In this document: in pieces, positions 45,272-53,428 of the stretch
Layout: the number at the start of each line of letters is the position of its first letter
Position numbering within the stretch: the first letter of the stretch is position 1
NCBI RefSeq assembly: GCF_900114535.1
Contig: NZ_FOTK01000021.1
Coordinates: 48,209-112,208 of the forward strand
DNA: 64,000 bases
Direction: 5' to 3'
Origin: Methylobacterium pseudosasicola
GTDB taxonomy: Bacteria > Pseudomonadota > Alphaproteobacteria > Rhizobiales > Beijerinckiaceae
The notes under the pieces: generated by a model
Database searches by the model: none
What the model was told of the DNA's origin: nothing
What the model saw: only the letters and a program-made list of their open reading frames with translations
Program-made: the position numbers and the translations under genes

Positions 45272-45925
45272 TCAGAGGCTCGTGGTGCCCGGATAGGCCC
45301 GGACCCGGTTCCGGCCGTCGATCGGGCCGGCATCGGCGGTCCCGGCCGTCGAAGCCGGAGCCTCCCAACCATCGGCCCGCCAGGCGCTGGCCTTCTGGTC
45401 GAGATCGACCGAGCCGTGCTGCTCCAGAACGTCCATGACCATCGGCACCATCGTGGTGCGCGCCTCGTCGATCCGGACGGTGACCAGCGTCCCGCCCCGG
45501 CGCACGCCCTCGCCATAGGCATGGGCGTCCTTCTCGCTGACGCCGGCGCCGGTGAGCGCCCCACCGAGTCCGCCCGCGGCGGCACCGATCCCGGCGCCCG
45601 TCAGGGTGGCGACGAGCCAGCCCGCAGCCACCACCGGGCCGACGCCCGGGATCGCGATCAGGCCGAGACCCGCCAGAAGGCCGGCCGCGCCGCCGACCAC
45701 GGTGCCGAGGGTAGCCCCGGTGCCGGTCCCGTCCTTGGCCTTCTCCTTGGTGTCCTCGCTGACATGGGTTCCGTCCGTGCCGGTGCGGCCGGCGTGGCGG
45801 TCACCCTCGTTGTTGCTCACGAGGCTGATGTCGCCGTGCGGGATGCCGCCGGCTTCGAGCTTGCCGACAGCGGCGGTGGCATCCTCGTAGCGGTCATAGA
45901 GGGCCGTAATGGTTTGCTGAGCCAT
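45272..45925 (-). CDS. general stress protein 17M-like protein with glycine zipper
   Basis: A 217-residue protein. The N-terminal part (TITALYDRYEDATAAVGKLEAGGIPHGDISLVS) resembles the general stress protein 17M-like fold. A central Gly/Ala-rich hydrophobic region (GATLGTVVGGAAGLLAGLGL, then AGAGIGAAAGGLGGALTGAG-like runs) is a glycine zipper that may insert in a membrane. The end has a second beta region and a disordered tail. Common in Methylobacterium; probable stress role, mechanism unknown. Confidence 0.75.
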   Translation of the reverse strand: MAQQTITALYDRYEDATAAVGKLEAGGIPHGDISLVSNNEGDRHAGRTGTDGTHVSEDTKEKAKDGTGTGATLGTVVGGAAGLLAGLGLIAIPGVGPVVAAGWLVATLTGAGIGAAAGGLGGALTGAGVSEKDAHAYGEGVRRGGTLVTVRIDEARTTMVPMVMDVLEQHGSVDLDQKASAWRADGWEAPASTAGTADAGPIDGRNRVRAYPGTTSL

Positions 45926-45967
45926 GTGAAGTCTCCTTCGTGCAGGTCGGGGGTCGCGGTCAGCGGA

Positions 45968-46351
45968 TCACTGGGCCGAGACGTTGCCCTTGAAATCGAG
46001 GCCGACTTTGACCGGCTTGCCGCCATGCATGGCGGTGCCGCGCCAGATGCCGTCACCGTCCTTCATGAGATCCTTGGCGTCCGCGTAGCCGGACTTCTCG
46101 AGCCGCGCGCGCGCCTCACCCTCGGTGAAGCTGTTGGCGCCCTTCTCGAGCTGGACGTTGGCATGGGCGCCGGCGCCGCCGCCATCGGGGGTCATCTTGT
46201 CGGTGTTCGGCCGGGTGACGCTGTTCTGCCCGCCGGATTGCTGACTCGTCTTCGCGTCTGGGGCCGCCGGCGTGCCGGTCACGGTGGTCTGCGCGAGAGC
46301 GCCCGACCCGAACAGCGTGGCGACAAGAAGGGCGGCAAGAGTGGTACGCAT
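45968..46351 (-). CDS. exported PepSY-like protein
   Basis: A 127-residue protein with a signal peptide ending ALAQ (residue ~20), a Thr/Gly/Pro linker and a C-terminal PepSY-like unit (NSFTEGEARARLEKSGYADA and WRGTAMHGGKPVKVGLDFKG). Periplasmic; function unknown. It is 42 bases from the neighbouring stress protein gene in the same direction, so the two may be co-expressed. Confidence 0.68.
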   Translation of the reverse strand: MRTTLAALLVATLFGSGALAQTTVTGTPAAPDAKTSQQSGGQNSVTRPNTDKMTPDGGGAGAHANVQLEKGANSFTEGEARARLEKSGYADAKDLMKDGDGIWRGTAMHGGKPVKVGLDFKGNVSAQ

Positions 46352-46626
46352 GATGGGCTCCGTCGATCATTCCGGACCCCTTCAATCCCCGCGATCCCTG
46401 ATGCGTTCCATTCAATTGGTATTTACGGATCACATCCGACGTTTTCAGACATAGGTTATATTTGGTTCCCAAAAATCGCGTTTCTGAATATCTTCCGAAT
46501 AAATTTAGCCCTTGAAAAACATCGTTGGATCAACAGCCGCAACCCGGAAGCGCATCCCGGGCCGCGTCTCGATGCTGCCGACGTCCGATCCGTCTCTCGC
46601 GAAAGGCGGCAGCCGGATGGAAGGCG

Positions 46627-46851
46627 TCAGCCGGCGCCGTGGCCGCCCTTGCGATTGTCCGGCCGGGGCGTGGGCGGGCGCGTGTCGTAGCCGCCGCTTT
46701 CAGGGGCCGTCTCGTCCGACGCTTCGGGGTGACCTGGGGCGTGCGGGCCGCTGCCGCCTGCGGCGGGGTCGGGCGTCGTCACTGCGCCCGCCGGCCGTGC
46801 GGGCGGCACCGTTCCGAGGGCTTCGCGCGCCGCGTCGACATCCTGTCCCAT
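46627..46851 (-). CDS. hypothetical disordered protein
   Basis: A 74-residue Pro/Gly/Asp-rich frame without hydrophobic segment or domain (ends RPDNRKGGHGAG). It could be a real small disordered protein, since related short frames occur in Methylobacterium, but coding support is weak. Confidence 0.35.
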   Translation of the reverse strand: MGQDVDAAREALGTVPPARPAGAVTTPDPAAGGSGPHAPGHPEASDETAPESGGYDTRPPTPRPDNRKGGHGAG

Positions 46852-46954
46852 CTGATCCTCCCGGTTGTTCGTGGAGGGCCAAGACGGTCAGGGCGCGGCA
46901 TGTTCCCGATGCGCGGGCGCGCGGGCGGCCGCGATCGTCCGGAAGCGGCGCGGC

Positions 46955-47575
46955 TCAGGGCCCGCCGCCGGTCCGCGCGATCGCGCGACCGAGGCTCATC
47001 AGCAGCACGTCCGCGGCGGCGCGAACGTCGGGCGGCGTCTCAGCATCGAGGGTGCGCTTCAGCGCGATGGCCAGATCGGCGGCCCGCTCCAGGGAATCGA
47101 CCGGTGCCGTCAGGTTGCTGAAGACGTAGCGCTCGCCGCCCGGATGCTGCATCTCGGTGATGTCGATGATGACGCCGCGGCAGCGGACCGGGCGCCCGTT
47201 CGGGTCCAGATAGGTGCGCCCGCGGCTGAGCAGCCAGCGCACCGTCCCGTCCTCGGCGATGACCCGGTATTCGGCGATCACCAGGCCGCCGGTCCGCGAG
47301 GCCTGCTGGACATGCTCGAGCAGCCAGGCATGGTCGGCGGGATGCACGGTGGCCATGGCGGCGAGGCCGGTCAGCTCGGTCTCGGCCAGATCGGGATCGC
47401 CGGCCAGCAAGCGCGCCGCGCCGGCATCGTACACCACCACGTGACGGACGATGTCCCAGTCCCAGACGCCGACCACGCACGACGCCTCCAGCGCGGCGCG
47501 GAGCCGGTCGAGCGGTTCACGCAAGCCGTCGGTCGCGTCGACCGGCGTCTTCGAGCGCTGTCCCATCGTATCCAT
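46955..47575 (-). CDS. PAS-domain protein
   Basis: A 206-residue protein (second ATG at 47566). A PAS fold spans about residues 28-145: SCVVGVWDWDIVRHVVVYDA, HPADHAWLLEHVQQASRTGG, IAEYRVIAEDGTVRWLLSRG and RGVIIDITE (PAS/PAC). The C-terminal helices contain no kinase, GGDEF or HTH output. It probably senses a small ligand and signals by protein contact. It converges on no clear partner. Confidence 0.78.
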   Translation of the reverse strand: MDTMGQRSKTPVDATDGLREPLDRLRAALEASCVVGVWDWDIVRHVVVYDAGAARLLAGDPDLAETELTGLAAMATVHPADHAWLLEHVQQASRTGGLVIAEYRVIAEDGTVRWLLSRGRTYLDPNGRPVRCRGVIIDITEMQHPGGERYVFSNLTAPVDSLERAADLAIALKRTLDAETPPDVRAAADVLLMSLGRAIARTGGGP

Positions 47576-47757
47576 CCCGCTCGGTCGCGTCAGGGCGATC
47601 TGGTGCGTGAGCGTACCATTTCATCCGGGAACCTGTCGGAAATTTCATGATCGCGTCGGGGGGCCTTTGCGTCGCAGGGCCGTTGGAATGGCAGGACCCC
47701 GCCGCTTCGCCCGCGCGACCGATCTCAAGACCGATCCCATGCCGCGTTGAACCAATC

Positions 47758-48018
47758 ATGTGTGACGATTCCAAACCGTCGGGCACGGAGACCCGCACCG
47801 CATCGTTCGGAAGCCCGCTGGGCGAGATCGCGCGGGCGCTGGGCGTGCCGGTCTCCAGCTTCTTCGCATCGGGCGCCGAAACGCGGGACGGGCCCAGCCC
47901 TGACGCCGTCGCCCTCCTCGACCTCGTGCGGTCCTATCTGTTGCGCGCGAGCCCCGAGGCCCGCACGCACTTCGTCGCCCGCGTGCGGGCGATGGCGGAG
48001 ACTTCGCCGCCCCGGTAG
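47758..48018 (+). CDS. HTH-less XRE C-terminal-like protein
   Basis: The start at 47758 gives 86 residues. The segment PLGEIARALGVPVSSFFASG matches the end of a Cro/C1 domain plus linker, as in the XRE gene ending at 37891 (IADLLKVPVETFF). The rest (VALLDLVRSYLLRASPEARTHFVARVRAM) matches the helical C-terminus of the same family. The first four helices of the DNA-binding domain are absent and no upstream frame supplies them, so it cannot bind DNA by the usual means. It could be a remnant or a heterodimer partner. Confidence 0.55.
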   Translation: MCDDSKPSGTETRTASFGSPLGEIARALGVPVSSFFASGAETRDGPSPDAVALLDLVRSYLLRASPEARTHFVARVRAMAETSPPR

Positions 48019-48036
48019 CGCGCGTGGCGCCGCCGG

Positions 48037-48549
48037 TTACACGTGTCGCGCGCTCAAGTGCGGGCCCATCACGTTGCGCCGGACGATCTCGATCGACCAG
48101 GCCCAGAGCAGGTGGCCGAACACTTCGGAAAACGCCTCGTGGCCGGAGATCTGCCACAGATGCGGAGCCCACCCGCCGAGCGGCAGCAGGAGGCCGTGGA
48201 AGAGGAGGGTGATGACCAGCCCGAAGGCTAGGCCTTGCCACAGAGTCACGAGCGGGAACGTGACGGCGGCCAGGCAATAGAACAGACCGAAGAAGATCGA
48301 GAACCCCTGGTGCATCAGCGCGACGCCGTAATTGATGACGTGCCCAGTAAACGTATAGGTCATATCCTCGACGTTCAGGCCGATCCATTTGAGGATGGCG
48401 AAGGGCGGTGAGATACGCCCGGCCTCCCGGGGCGGGAACGGGATCTCGGAGCCCCACTTGACGAAGCTCGACAGGTTTCCGCCTATGAACCCTGCGATCA
48501 GGGCAGTCGTGTAATCGGTACGTGAAACCACGGTCGCGTTGACGCGCAT
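48037..48549 (-). CDS. YagU family (DUF1440) inner-membrane protein
   Basis: A 170-residue protein with three to four hydrophobic segments (VINYGVALMHQGFSIFFGLF, VTFPLVTLWQGLAFGLVITL). Features such as SSFVKWGSEIPFPPREAGRISPP and LPLGGWAPHLWQISGHEAFSEVFGHLLWAW fit YagU, which has been linked to acid resistance in Escherichia coli. It stands alone and converges on the HTH-less protein. Confidence 0.85.
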   Translation of the reverse strand: MRVNATVVSRTDYTTALIAGFIGGNLSSFVKWGSEIPFPPREAGRISPPFAILKWIGLNVEDMTYTFTGHVINYGVALMHQGFSIFFGLFYCLAAVTFPLVTLWQGLAFGLVITLLFHGLLLPLGGWAPHLWQISGHEAFSEVFGHLLWAWSIEIVRRNVMGPHLSARHV

Positions 48550-48910
48550 GACAGACCCCCGCCTCGACGGCTTTGGATTTCTTTTTGTCCGAGCGTCATC
48601 GCGCTGGCCGGTCCTAGCGGCTCGGCGTGCCGCCTGCGGGACCGAGCCCGGCCCGAGATGATTCGCGGTCGGCGGGCTCTGCTAACAAGATAATCTTTCC
48701 GATCTCAACACGATATGCGTCGGAATGCTCGGTTTTTAGCCTAGTCTGCGCAAAATATCATGCCGCATGTGCTATTGATTTTCAGATCGACTGTATAAAG
48801 TTCAGAATTTCTGCACATTCAACACAGAATATTTCCAGTCGCCATGACTTCATCTGCGATCAGGCGCGCGCCTCGATGTCTGGTGTCTCGGCCGGCAGGA
48901 GCGCGGGGTC
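48550..48910. other. AT-rich intergenic region after mxaB
   Basis: 361 bases without a convincing gene. The part from 48670 to 48850 is markedly A/T-rich. It may hold the YagU promoter and the end of the mxa transcript. No clear terminator or operator was identified. Confidence 0.45.
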
Positions 48911-49612
48911 TCAAGGCAGGGTCCGAGCCTGCGCAGCAGCGATCTGCATGAGCTCGGCCATGCTGCCGACGCCGAGCTTGCACCGCAGGGTGGCGGTGGC
49001 GTTCACCACGCTGCGGTAATTGAGCGCCAGGATCTCGGCGATCTCGTCGTAGGGCTTGCCCTTCCCGATCAGCACCAGGATCTGCATCTCCCGGCTGCTC
49101 AGATTCGCCAGCGGCAGGTCGCGGGCGCCGGCATTGAGCATCGCGATCTCGATGGCGATGTCGTGGGGCAGGTAGGAGCGGCCGTTGGCGACCGCCTCCA
49201 GCGCCTCCAGGAAGGCGGCAGCGGGTGCATCCTTGAGCACGAAGCCCAGGGCCCCGCATTCCAGGACGCGGGCGACGATGACCGGATCCCGGTGCATGCT
49301 CAGCGCGAGGATGCGCGCCCCCGGCTCCAGCGCGCGGATCCGGCGGATCAGCGACAGGCCGGACAGGCCGTCATCCCGGAAGCTCAGGTCGGTCACGACC
49401 ACGGAAGGCCGGTGGCGGTGGAAGGTGCGGTAGCCGGCGACGATGTCGCGTGCCTCGTGGACGCGCGCGATCCCAGCCTCCTCAGCGAGCAGCCGGAAGC
49501 CCTGGAGGACGATCGGGTGGTCGTCGACGATCAGCAGGTCGCGGGGCCGGGTGGATCGGCGGGACGCGGGCTCGGCCAAGCCTGACGCGGCAAAGCGCGG
49601 CGCGGCGCTCAT
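48911..49612 (-). CDS. mxaB: LuxR-type response regulator MxaB
   Basis: The start at 49612 has GAGG eight bases upstream and gives 233 residues; an ATG at 49633 is also possible. The receiver domain shows D30/D31, phospho-acceptor D75 (VVVTDLSF) and K127 (FVLKDAP). The C-terminal LuxR helix-turn-helix reads LSSREMQILVLIGKGKPYDE. Position after mxaH is that of mxaB in Methylobacterium extorquens, a regulator required for mxa expression. No histidine kinase is adjacent; the partner kinase is encoded elsewhere. Confidence 0.85.
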   Translation of the reverse strand: MSAAPRFAASGLAEPASRRSTRPRDLLIVDDHPIVLQGFRLLAEEAGIARVHEARDIVAGYRTFHRHRPSVVVTDLSFRDDGLSGLSLIRRIRALEPGARILALSMHRDPVIVARVLECGALGFVLKDAPAAAFLEALEAVANGRSYLPHDIAIEIAMLNAGARDLPLANLSSREMQILVLIGKGKPYDEIAEILALNYRSVVNATATLRCKLGVGSMAELMQIAAAQARTLP

Positions 49613-49622
49613 CGCGGAGCCC

Positions 49623-50144
49623 TCACGGGGCATCCCCCTCCCCGGTGCGCGGCGCGAACCGGTCGGCGAGCAGCGCCAGGGCGGCGGCGTGATCGACGCC
49701 CCGGGCGCGGGTGTTGAAGTAGTGCTGGCACATCTCTCCGTAGAGGCTCTTGTGGCGGCCGCGCCGGGCCGCGACGGTGCTGAACCCAGTGAGCAGCAGC
49801 GCGTATCGCTCGGTCTTGCCGATCTCGGCCAGCATCTGCCCGAGCTGGGCCGTGCGGTTGGCGATCATGCGCGGATCCTCGATGAAGCCGGTCCTGGCCT
49901 CCGCGAGGGCGTCCTGCATCGCCCGAACGGGTTCGGACCCGGCCGGCAGCGGGTGCCCGGCTTCGCGGCCGGCGAGCCACCGGGCCGGATCGGTCCCATC
50001 GGTGGGGGACAGCCAGGCGGGCAGCTCGCTTTCGGAGGTGCTGGCCACGACGACCTGGCTGTCCTCCGCGCCGGAGTCCTGGGACCGGTCACAGGCAGCG
50101 ACTGCTAGGCCGGCGAGGATCAGGCTGGCGAGCGCACCTCTCAC
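49623..50144 (-). CDS. mxaH: MxaH, methanol oxidation lipoprotein
   Basis: A GTG start overlaps the mxaE stop (GTGA at 50141-50144), giving 173 residues. The signal ends LAVAAC-D, so C18 is a likely lipidation site. The rest is a mostly helical periplasmic domain with no catalytic motif. MxaH is known only by position in mxa clusters; its role is not established. The identification rests on gene order between mxaE and mxaB. Confidence 0.7.
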   Translation of the reverse strand: MRGALASLILAGLAVAACDRSQDSGAEDSQVVVASTSESELPAWLSPTDGTDPARWLAGREAGHPLPAGSEPVRAMQDALAEARTGFIEDPRMIANRTAQLGQMLAEIGKTERYALLLTGFSTVAARRGRHKSLYGEMCQHYFNTRARGVDHAAALALLADRFAPRTGEGDAP

Positions 50145-51091
50145 CGGACGGCCTCCCCCGGAACCGGCTGCTCCACCGCCAGGGTGCGCGGCCCCTCGGC
50201 CACCGGGATCCGGCCCGTCTCCTTCGAGGCGGCGAGGTCGATCACGGAGATGTCGTCGGAGAACCAATTGGCCACATAGGCGCGTCCGCCCAGGATCGCC
50301 ACGCCCTCGGGATAGCGGCCCACCGGCACCGTGGCGGCGACCGCGAGCGTGTCGGCCTCGACGATCGAGATGGTGCCGGAATGCTGGTTGGTGACAACCA
50401 CGCGGCGCCCGTCCGGGCTGATGGCGACGCCGTAGGGGCTCGCCCCGACCGGTACGGTCGCGACGGGCTTGAGCGTGCCGGCATCGATGACGCTGAGGTC
50501 GTTGCTGCGCACGTTGGCGACGTAGACCCGGTCGCGGACCGGGTCGTAGGCCAGGGCGAAGGGGCCGTCGCCGACCGGGATGCCGGCGATCCGCGCCATC
50601 CGGGCAGTGTCGACCACGCCGACGCTGCGGCCCTCGCGCTCGGCCACGTAGAGCCGGCCGTTGGCGCCGAGGGTGAGCCCGGCCGGGTCGCGCCCGACCG
50701 CGACCTCGGCCTCGACCGCGCCGGTTTCGGCCGAGAGGCGCAGCACCCGGTTGCCGGACCAGTCGCCGACATAGAGGCTGCGTCCGTCCGGGTCCGCCGC
50801 GAGCCCGAAGGGCTGGCCGGGGACAGGCCATTGTCGCGTCGTCCCGTCGGCGGCGATCATAGTAATCGCGCGGCCGTCCGGATGGCTGAGATAGAGCCGC
50901 CCGCCGGGACCGGCCGTCACCACAGCGGGGGACGGGGCCACCGCCAGCGCGATGGCAGGCGCGCCCTCCGGCCGCTCGATCCGGGTGGCGCGGGCGCCCT
51001 GCTGGCTCGCGACCCAGACGGATCCCGCTGCCGCCGGCCCGGCGGCGAGCGCGAGACCGATGACCCCGAGAAGGCGCCGCGCAAACCTCAT
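50141..51091 (-). CDS. mxaE: MxaE, YVTN beta-propeller protein
   Basis: The start at 51091 overlaps the mxaD stop (ATGA), giving 316 residues. A signal peptide precedes a seven-bladed propeller of YVTN/YncE type, with blades such as GRSLYVGDWSGNRVLRLSAE, RVYVANVRSNDLSVIDAGTL and RAYVANWFSDDISVIDLAAS. It is periplasmic, at the mxaE position of the operon. Its biochemical role in methanol oxidation is not known. Confidence 0.8.
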   Translation of the reverse strand: MRFARRLLGVIGLALAAGPAAAGSVWVASQQGARATRIERPEGAPAIALAVAPSPAVVTAGPGGRLYLSHPDGRAITMIAADGTTRQWPVPGQPFGLAADPDGRSLYVGDWSGNRVLRLSAETGAVEAEVAVGRDPAGLTLGANGRLYVAEREGRSVGVVDTARMARIAGIPVGDGPFALAYDPVRDRVYVANVRSNDLSVIDAGTLKPVATVPVGASPYGVAISPDGRRVVVTNQHSGTISIVEADTLAVAATVPVGRYPEGVAILGGRAYVANWFSDDISVIDLAASKETGRIPVAEGPRTLAVEQPVPGEAVR

Positions 51092-51621
51092 CGCTGCGGC
51101 CCGCCCTCCAGCTTCGCCTTCAGGCCCTTGAGGCCCTCGGCGAAGTAGCGGTTCATCGCCGCCTTGCCGGCTTCGTCGTTCAGGTTCTCGGGGGGCTCGT
51201 TGCCGGTATCGCCCCGGTAGAAGCGGCCCATCCACTCGACCTTCGCCCCATCCCCCTCCGGCGTCACCAAGAGGGTCGCCGAGTAGGACGAGACCGGCAA
51301 GGCGTCGAGATCGGGGTCCGACAGGCGGTAGGAATAGGTCCGCTCCGCCCCCTTCCACTCGTCGAGGCCCTCGACCAGGGTGCCGCCGCGCTTCAGCGTA
51401 ACCTTGCGGACGGCGTCTGCGCCGTCGCCCCCCGTGGCCTCGACTTTGGCCACGTCCGGATGCCAGGCGCCGATGCCCCCGAACGGTCCGACCACCTTCC
51501 AGACCGCGTCCGGCGTCGCCCGGATGGTGATGGTCTGATCGATTTTTTGGGGGGTTGGCCCGTGAGCCGAGGCCGTGCCGGCGGCGAACAGGATGGCGAG
51601 GGTGGTGAGAACGCGACGCAT
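51088..51621 (-). CDS. mxaD: MxaD, periplasmic SRPBCC-like protein
   Basis: The start at 51621 gives 177 residues with a signal peptide ending ASA. The body is an SRPBCC/polyketide-cyclase-like fold: IDQTITIRATPDAVWKVVG, GIGAWHPDVAKVEA, GTLVEGLDEWKGAERTYSYR, and the end helix YFAEGLKGLKAKLEG. MxaD is a periplasmic protein reported to aid electron transfer from methanol dehydrogenase to cytochrome cL. It starts two bases after mxaL and overlaps mxaE by four. Confidence 0.85.
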   Translation of the reverse strand: MRRVLTTLAILFAAGTASAHGPTPQKIDQTITIRATPDAVWKVVGPFGGIGAWHPDVAKVEATGGDGADAVRKVTLKRGGTLVEGLDEWKGAERTYSYRLSDPDLDALPVSSYSATLLVTPEGDGAKVEWMGRFYRGDTGNEPPENLNDEAGKAAMNRYFAEGLKGLKAKLEGGPQR

Positions 51622-51623
51622 GG

Positions 51624-52655
51624 TCAGGCTTTCCGGAAACGCAAACGGTGGGTGGGGGTGAGCGGGGTGATGCGGCGGGCCAGCCCGCGCAGCGGCCCCG
51701 CCAGCAGGACGCCGAGCACGAGAGCGAGCGCCAGGGCGCCCAGCGCCGGGCGCGGGTCGATCCGGCCCGGCAGCGGGCGCGGGGTCGCGGCCACGATCAG
51801 GGGCCGGTCGAGCCCGCCCGGCCCGTCGAGATGCGCGTAGGCGAGGCCTGTGACGGTGGCGAGCTGCTTGAGATGGCCCTCGCGCACCGACGAGAGGTGC
51901 TCGCTGCCCTGGGCGGCCGCGGCGCCGAATGGGGCGTTGCGCGGATTGTAGCCGGCGCGGGATTCGGCATCGGCCGGCGGCGGCCCGAACCGGTTCTCCT
52001 GCTGCACGTCCGTCTCGGCGTAAAAACCGCTCTCGCGGCCGCGATCGTCGAATTTCGGGATCGGCGACAGGCCGTAGGCGCCGACGCCGACGATCAGGCC
52101 CCGGACCGCTCCCGGCTCGCCCTCGAAGTGCGGCACCTGCCCGGCGGGGAGCGGCGGCGTCTCCTGGCCGTCGCTGACGAACAGCAGGTCCGTGCCGAGA
52201 CCGGCCGCCATCTCCACCGCCCGGTAGAGGCCGGCGCTGATCCGGCTGTCGCCCTCCCAGGCCATCCGCCAGTCGAGCGCCGCCAGGGCGCCGTCGAGCG
52301 GCGCGAACGCGGCGCAGACCTCCACAGGCTCGAACAGCAGGAACGGCTTTCGCTCGGTGAACAGCGCCAGCGCGACCCGCGATCCGCAGGGCAGGTCCGT
52401 CACCAGCCGGCGCAGGGCCGCCTTGGCGGTCTCCAGCCGGCTCGCCGGACGGCCGTCCGCCGCATAGTCGCGCACGTTCATCGAGCCGGTGATGTCCACC
52501 ACCGCCAGCACCGCGACGCCCGTGCGGGTCACCGGCAGGGAAGGCACCACCAGGGCGGCGATGACCAGCACCAGGGCCAAGGCGAGCGCCTGGAAGCGGC
52601 GGCCACGAAGGTTGCGGGCAAGCGGCAGGCTTTGCAAAACCGTTTGCCGGCTCAT
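51624..52655 (-). CDS. mxaL: MxaL, von Willebrand A-type protein for calcium insertion
   Basis: A 343-residue membrane protein with an N-terminal helix and a VWA domain. Its metal site reads DITGS (D54, T56, S58), with Thr where Ser is usual, so the MIDAS is slightly altered. A second helix lies near the C-terminus before the basic tail. In methylotrophs MxaA, MxaK and MxaL are needed to load Ca2+ into methanol dehydrogenase. The ATG overlaps the mxaK stop by four bases. Confidence 0.87.
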   Translation of the reverse strand: MSRQTVLQSLPLARNLRGRRFQALALALVLVIAALVVPSLPVTRTGVAVLAVVDITGSMNVRDYAADGRPASRLETAKAALRRLVTDLPCGSRVALALFTERKPFLLFEPVEVCAAFAPLDGALAALDWRMAWEGDSRISAGLYRAVEMAAGLGTDLLFVSDGQETPPLPAGQVPHFEGEPGAVRGLIVGVGAYGLSPIPKFDDRGRESGFYAETDVQQENRFGPPPADAESRAGYNPRNAPFGAAAAQGSEHLSSVREGHLKQLATVTGLAYAHLDGPGGLDRPLIVAATPRPLPGRIDPRPALGALALALVLGVLLAGPLRGLARRITPLTPTHRLRFRKA

Positions 52656-53230
52656 GGACCGCCCCTCGGCTGCCCCGGGATGTCGGTCCAGATCTGCTTC
52701 GGCTCGGCGCGCATCTCGTCGCCGCTGGCGCGATCGAAGTCCGGAAAATCACGGATCAGCCGGGAGGCGACGTCGAGGTTGAACTTCGCGTCCCAGAAAT
52801 CCGGCCGGTCCCGAAGGGCGCGGCGATAATCCTGCCGGGCCAGGGTCACCTGCGGGCCGGCCTTGTCGAGGGCGCCTCGGGTCAGGAGCCCGAAAGCCTC
52901 GCGCATCTGGGCGTTGGCGATGCGGTAGCGCGCGCGGGACGCAGCGTCGGCCGCGCCCGCCCGGTCGAGGGCCGCGACCAGGGGCTCGGTCTCCTCCAGC
53001 CGCCCGTGCCCGGCGAGGTAGCCGATCCGCGCCACTAGGACAGGCGCCGGCGCGCCGATCCCGACGTCGAGATCCGTGCCGGCCTCGAGCGCCGCGATGC
53101 TCCGGTTGGCTGAATCCGCCCGCCAGGCCGACACCCCGAAGCCCAAGGACGCAAGGCCGAGCAGCACCGGCAGCGCGAGAAGCAGTCGCGGCCGAAGCCG
53201 GCCCCAAAAGCGGCGAACGGATTCACGCAT
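52652..53230 (-). CDS. mxaK: MxaK, methanol dehydrogenase maturation protein
   Basis: The start at 53230 gives 192 residues (an ATG at 53263 adds eleven). One membrane helix near the N-terminus is followed by a helical domain resembling TPR-type folds (ARQDYRRALRDRPDFWDAKF). It works with MxaA and MxaL in Ca2+ insertion. A 198-base gap with no gene separates it from mxaC, unusually large for this operon. Confidence 0.8.
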   Translation of the reverse strand: MRESVRRFWGRLRPRLLLALPVLLGLASLGFGVSAWRADSANRSIAALEAGTDLDVGIGAPAPVLVARIGYLAGHGRLEETEPLVAALDRAGAADAASRARYRIANAQMREAFGLLTRGALDKAGPQVTLARQDYRRALRDRPDFWDAKFNLDVASRLIRDFPDFDRASGDEMRAEPKQIWTDIPGQPRGGP

Positions 53231-53428
53231 GGCGGGACAGGGCACGGATGCCCTCCTCCGCACGGGTAACCGGACTTGCGGATCGGGCCCAGAATCCTCC
53301 CAAGCCGCAAAGCCGGCCCGCTCCAGAGATGACGCGCGCGTCTACGGCCCCGCAGCGCGCTTCCGCCAAAGATATGGGCGCATCGCAAGCCACGCGCTCG
53401 ATCGACCCATCCCGGATACCGGATCCGG

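Noticed and set aside
51622..52752. N-terminal extension of the mxaD frame over mxaL
   Set aside because: The signal peptide starting at 51621 and the intact mxaL gene show the longer frame is not real.
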